Origin: Zizania palustris | Taxonomy: Eukaryota > Streptophyta > Magnoliopsida > Poales > Poaceae | Reading direction: 5' to 3' | Assembly (NCBI GenBank): GCA_019279435.1 | Contig: JAAALK010000079.1 | Span: 63,498,330 to 63,562,329 of the forward strand | DNA: 64,000 nt | In this document: in pieces, positions 59,601 through 64,000 of the stretch | Layout: each line of letters begins with the position of its first letter | Numbering within the stretch: position 1 is the stretch's first letter | The notes under the pieces: generated by a model | Databases searched by the model: none | Seen by the model: only the letters and a program-made list of their open reading frames with translations | Told to the model about the DNA's origin: nothing | Position numbers and translations under genes: made by a program

Positions 59601-62600
59601 AATGCAATCTAGAATACGTGTGTACGAAAGTGGGCGATCAGAACAGGTTTCCAATAATCCCGCTCTAAAAAACCTAGGTTCTATGCTATTGACACTTTTG
59701 TTGAACAATCTTTACTTGATTTGCATTCAGGACTATGATCCAGATCTGCCACCAGAGCTAGCTGCTGCTACTTGTCACCATGACATATCTGCTGGTAATC
59801 GTAATAAAACTGATAATGGTCACACAGACTTCAATGCTCAAGGAAGAGTTCCTACGAGCATGCATCCACCTGTGGTACTAAGCTCACTCTCCCTCTCCCT
59901 CTCACATTTATGTATCTGCTTCCTTCTTTTTATGATTTTCTTGCTTGTTCACTCCCCATGCTTTAATTTTACAAATGTTACAAAGATGCTTACTTTCTAT
60001 ACTAACACTGTCACATCCTGTAGCACACCTGTACATGTGCCTCAAAAGGATGTTCCATACACTAGTTTTTATTTTCAATAATTGTGTTTGTGTGACAATG
60101 ACAGTTATCCATTCTATAGGTTCAAGTGTTCAACTTATTTATTTTAATCACTCCTTGGAGAATACTCTTCACATGGATTTAGTATTGGCACCACCAATTT
60201 GTAGTATTACCAAATAACTAAATCTTAACATCAGGTCATATGAGATATTGCAATCATGTATGGCAGTCACATGGATGCAATCACAAATAGGGGTGAACAC
60301 TGACCTGTTAAAGGGTTGGCATTTACAAAAAGAGGGTGCCACAAAGATTTATATAGGTTTGGGCACCTAATGGAAGTACCCTAATCCTGTCAGTGTGCCC
60401 CTTGTCCCGAGTCAGAAAGAGCTGCCCCTAGGTGAGGCTGTGAGGGTGTTCCATAGGGTATGCCAATTGATTAGGTTGGATCGATTGATGTCATTTGGTA
60501 CAAATGTGCTCCCTTCGGGCCTTGGAGATATTTATAGGCTTTTGGTCTTGTATAAATGACAATAATACCAAGTTGTGCAAGTAGCTATTGGCAAAATGTC
60601 CTTACTGCTGACGAGTGAACCTAAACTGTCTTGACATGAGGTCACCTATCACCAGACCCCTTCTAGGATGGCTATTACCATTCCATGTATTGGAGGTGTG
60701 GGTTATCCTACATTGACCAGCATGATTCCAACCCCTAGGCCTGGGTGTTTGGATGGGGGCTGACCCTGAACTTACCTGATTACCTCTCCAAAGTACTATC
60801 CAACTATACTGCACGATGACTATGTTATGATACATGCAAGTTCATATAAACAATTACAAATTTAAAATACACATAGTGTCGATTTTCTTTTTTTTGCTAA
60901 TATGTTCAAAATTTTATACTGATGTTAGTTCTCTCGACAGATGACAGGGAGGCCCATACAAGTCGAAACTGGTTTGGAGAACGCCGTCCATCTATTGATA
61001 CACGCTTGCCTCGAATGCGGGAATCAGACTCTGTTATAGAGGTAAATATCATCATGATTTGGCATGTATTAAGTTTCTGCTCATATGGACCTACTATTCA
61101 GTTTTAAGAAAGCATCTTGCTTTTCAGATTGTGTGCCAGGGACAATCGGATGATCCAATAGTTTATGATACTACTGTGGACCAAACTGAGAAGGATTCTC
61201 AAGGAGGCGACAAAAGAACCCATGGCACTGAGGGAAGACCATACACATCGAGTAGTTCTCATAATTCTGCATTGGGGAAGGCAGAACATAAGGAGCAGTT
61301 AACTGTTTCGTCTGAAGGTGATATGCTTGCTACAGATGTCAATGGTTGTTCCTCTCCCAACTACAAGACAAAGGGTTCTCCTCATGGAGTAAGGTATGCC
61401 ACATCTGCAAACCTTTAACCAGACTAGACAGCTTGTTAACATGAAAGAAGTTAATGCTATATCTGACTCATTGCTTGTCCTCCATGATGTAATTGGTCCA
61501 TATTGCATACATGCATATTAATATAATAATATGCTGATGTTGCATTTCATCAGTTTCTTGTCCAACTTGAGGAATGTTATTCACTTATTCCTTTCTTCTA
61601 TAACTATTCACAACGAATTTCTCATCTCTTATGTTTCATTCTACTTCACTTGGACTTCAGTTTTCTTGAATGTTTCTCCTCATTACGTCAGTAAGACCCT
61701 TTTTTATTGTTGAAGTAATGCTTCTAATGCCTTATCCAAATTGTTCTTTAAAGGTCATCAAAAGGAAGTTCACTGGATTTAAGATCTACCCTAGAAACTG
61801 AAAGATCCAACGAAGTATTACCCCGCCAAACAACATCAAAGAGACACTGTGATCCCCAGAGGGAGAACAGTCCTGAGGAGGGCTCAAAATCTAAGGATGG
61901 TCCTGAAGGGTCACCTGCTGCTGCTGTTGATGATGAAGAGGCAGATAAACTGAGCACAGATCATTCTGATGGCAATGATGATAGGCTTGCTTTGGTTGAT
62001 AGTGCTGAAGTGGATGGTGATGATGCTATCTCAGATCCTCACACGGTTAGTGAGGCAACTGATGGTGATAATTTGGCTCATTCTGGTAAAAAGCAAAAAC
62101 TAATTTCTAGTTCAGAACAACCCACTGGACATAACAACAGTGATCAGGATGAATTGAGGACACTGAATAGCGACAATAGCAGAGGTAGGTCTGGTAGCAG
62201 CAAAGATAATAAAAAACGCCTTGAATCTGGTGAAGAAGTTCTGCAAGATCGACGGTCAAGACGAGTAAATGATGTAAGAAGGCATCATGATGGAGAAGAA
62301 CACAATTCCCATAGGAAGGATGAGTACCTTCGAGGCGTCAAACCAGATGTGGAAAGATCACATTTGGCCTCCAGAAGCAGGGAGGATACTCACCACCCTT
62401 ACGCAAACAGAGACCGGGACATACGTGGCAGAAGTTATGATAGGGTGAGAGATCCAGAAATTTGGCAGAGGAGAGAAGACAGTGTTCACAACAGAAGAGC
62501 GAAAGAAGAAGATGTGAGGCTTGAGCACAATGCGGAAGTTGGTGTGAGGAATAGAAATAAGATGAGGCCCGTTGATAGGAATGATAGGGATGAAGATCCT

Positions 62601-63394
62601 CAAGCAAGGAAACGGTTGGATGATGGTGACTGGAGGGGCTCTAGACAAAGAGAGCGTGGAGATATTGTTCTGAATCGTCATGAAAATATAGATGATTCTC
62701 ATATCAAGAGAAAGAAGGATGAAGAGAACATGAGGAGAATGAAACCTGAGAATGAAGACATAGTGCATGGTTATAGAGCAAGGGATGACCCAAACAGAAG
62801 GAAGAGAGAGCGGGATGATGGAATTGATCAGAAAAGAAGAGATGAGAGTGCTAGGATGCGGGAGAAGGTTGATGATCGTCATCATGAAAAGCATAAAGAG
62901 GACAATTGGCGACAGAGAGAAAGAGAGGACAGGCACAAGCCTAAGCATGACAACGCACTGAATCTTCAGAGAGATGAAGGAAGAGGATCTGGTCGGGGTG
63001 GACGGATTTTGGATGATAAGTTAGTCACCGGTGGTAGGAACAGGATGAATCAAGATCTGCAATATTAAGCAAAGAAGTGCAAGAGCGCGGCAGACAAAAT
63101 GGACCTTTGAGGAGAGATCAGGTTGTAGAAGAAAATAGCACACATAATAAAGGGCGTTCTGATATACATCCACGTGATGACAACCCAAATAACAGTGAAA
63201 GAAACAACAGGCAAGAAAAACTAAATACCCATGACAATAACCGTATATCTAGCAGTTCTGGTGTTCGCCAGGCAGGTAGAGATAGATACCGGGAGGGCAC
63301 AAGAAAGGGCAGAAGTTCTGATATTAATGAACAAGATATCCCCAAATCAAGCAAGAGGAGACGTGAAGACCATGAAAGCCATCGCAGTGGGAAG
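56605..63394 (+). CDS. FIP1: FIP1-type pre-mRNA 3'-end processing factor (partial, two frame breaks)
   Basis: FIP1 is part of the polyadenylation complex (CPSF) and links poly(A) polymerase to the cleavage machinery in the nucleus. Exons seen: 56605-57330, 58938-59173, 59364-59493, 59578-59646, 59731-59874, 60941-61041, 61128-61393 and 61754-63394; a GTATGA donor at 63395 shows the gene continues past the window. The N-terminus is acidic (MEDDDEFGGLYTDILVH). A Gly/Pro/Arg-rich part precedes the FIP1 motif: IFDIDIDTTFEEKPWKYPGA, then DISDFFNFGLDDEKWKDYC. The C-terminus is a long Arg/Asp/Glu/Lys-rich tail of the plant FIPS5 type. The exon at 60941 is one base short: GRPIQVETG is in one frame and FGERRPSIDTRLPRMRESDS in the next. 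The last exon is also one base short, switching frame between 63038 and 63047. All other borders are in phase. Family certain; function of this copy uncertain. Confidence 0.92.
60290..60830. mobile_element. LTR-retrotransposon fragment in a FIP1 intron
   Basis: Within the intron 59875-60940, phrases such as TTTATATAGGTTTGGGCACC, TACCCTAATCCTGT and AAGAGCTGCCCCTAGGTGAG resemble LTR sequence of grass Gypsy elements. No paired LTR, primer-binding site or coding part is visible, so it is a solo or truncated remnant. The identification is by recalled pattern only. Confidence 0.45.
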
Positions 63395-63865
63395 GTATGA
63401 AGTTCTTGTTGTAACTTCCAGGGTGCACTAGAGGTTCAGTTGATTAGATACCAGGAAACTACAAAGCTACAATATCATAGATAATCTGAAACAGAGCACA
63501 CTGGCCTTTTAATTTTAAGCTGTGCAGTGCTACATATTATATAATTAGAACTACATAGTAATGTGCACTTATGGTTGGATATTTATTGATTAGAGTTTTT
63601 ACTCCGATATTGCTTATCCTGACTGTTCCAAGAGCATTGCTAAATGATAACTTATCATTCATGTGGTCCCTTTGCATAAAAGTGTACACAAATGTGCATG
63701 AAAAGTTCCAGCAATATTTTCCATCTGTAACATGATTGCATGCACCACCATGCATAATTTCAATTTTCAAATAAATATTTGATGGATACTAGTAGGGAAA
63801 AAAGCAATTCATATGACCAGGGCATGCTTACACAGCAACCACTTGTTTATTTTTTAAGATAATTC

Positions 63866-64000
63866 CTTATATGTCACTGAAAGTTCATCCTTTTCCTTAT
63901 ATGCTACTCGTTCTCTCACTGATATGTGGGTCCCAAGGCCATATGTCACTGAGAGAGTGAGTGACATATAAGGGAATGAGTGATTTTTCAGTGGTATATA
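63866..64000. mobile_element. Foldback MITE at the window edge, probably within a FIP1 intron
   Basis: TTATATGTCACTGAAA at the left is mirrored by TTTTCAGTGGTATATA at the right end of the window. Internal ATGTCACTGAGAGAGTGAGT and TTCTCTCACTGATATG also pair. The right end may lie beyond the window. Confidence 0.6.

Noticed and set aside
60929..60941. Alternative acceptor (TTAG) for the FIP1 exon to keep the second frame
   Set aside because: The incoming exon ends in phase 0, so this acceptor would be out of frame, and it would destroy the conserved-looking GRPIQVETG segment.
63018..63042. Tiny intron (GTTAGT...AACAG) explaining the second FIP1 frame change
   Set aside because: It would be 24 nt, below any plausible plant intron length, and being a multiple of three it would not change the frame.
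1..64000. A co-ordinated gene cluster or novel multi-gene system
   Set aside because: The genes belong to unrelated pathways, lie on both strands with kilobase gaps and show no shared regulation or repeated organisation. No CRISPR-like array, RNA gene or viral gene was seen.

Overview
The window is nuclear DNA of a grass (Poaceae). The genes have GC-rich first exons and AT-rich introns with ordinary GT-AG borders. Intergenic DNA is full of small grass-type MITEs (Tourist/PIF-like, Stowaway-like, hAT-like) with few LTR remnants, which suggests a small or medium genome. The protein sequences look most like rice or panicoid homologues, but the species cannot be fixed from the sequence alone.

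Layout. 1-2.8 kb: AT-rich DNA with a doubtful small gene. 2.8-8.0 kb (+): a 14-exon DDM1/Lsh SNF2 chromatin remodeller with a net 13-base loss inside helicase motif VI. 8.9-11.1 kb (+): a GPI-type GH17 beta-1,3-glucanase. 13.0-14.6 kb (+): an intronless SCL4/7-type GRAS regulator. 17.4-18.2 kb: a 755-bp hAT-like element. 18.5-21.5 kb (+): a BTB/POZ protein. 23.0-23.6 kb (-): an unrecognised charged protein. 28.0-29.5 kb (-): a UDP-glycosyltransferase. 30.9-34.7 kb (-): an LRR receptor-like protein whose kinase domain looks inactive. 34.8-47.6 kb: a gene-poor, MITE-rich stretch. 47.6-49.1 kb (-): a 92-residue protein with a 5'-UTR intron. 50.6-52.3 kb (+): a nine-exon Maf pyrophosphatase. 54.8-55.1 kb (+): mitochondrial ribosomal protein L6. 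56.6 kb to beyond the window (+): a FIP1 polyadenylation factor with two single-base frame breaks.

The genes are unlinked housekeeping and regulatory loci and do not form a cluster or pathway. I found no convincing new multi-gene system. The most notable observations are the lesion in DDM1 motif VI, the two frame breaks in FIP1 (which may be assembly errors or gene decay), the degenerate kinase with a 23-nt microexon, and a set of well-delimited MITEs.
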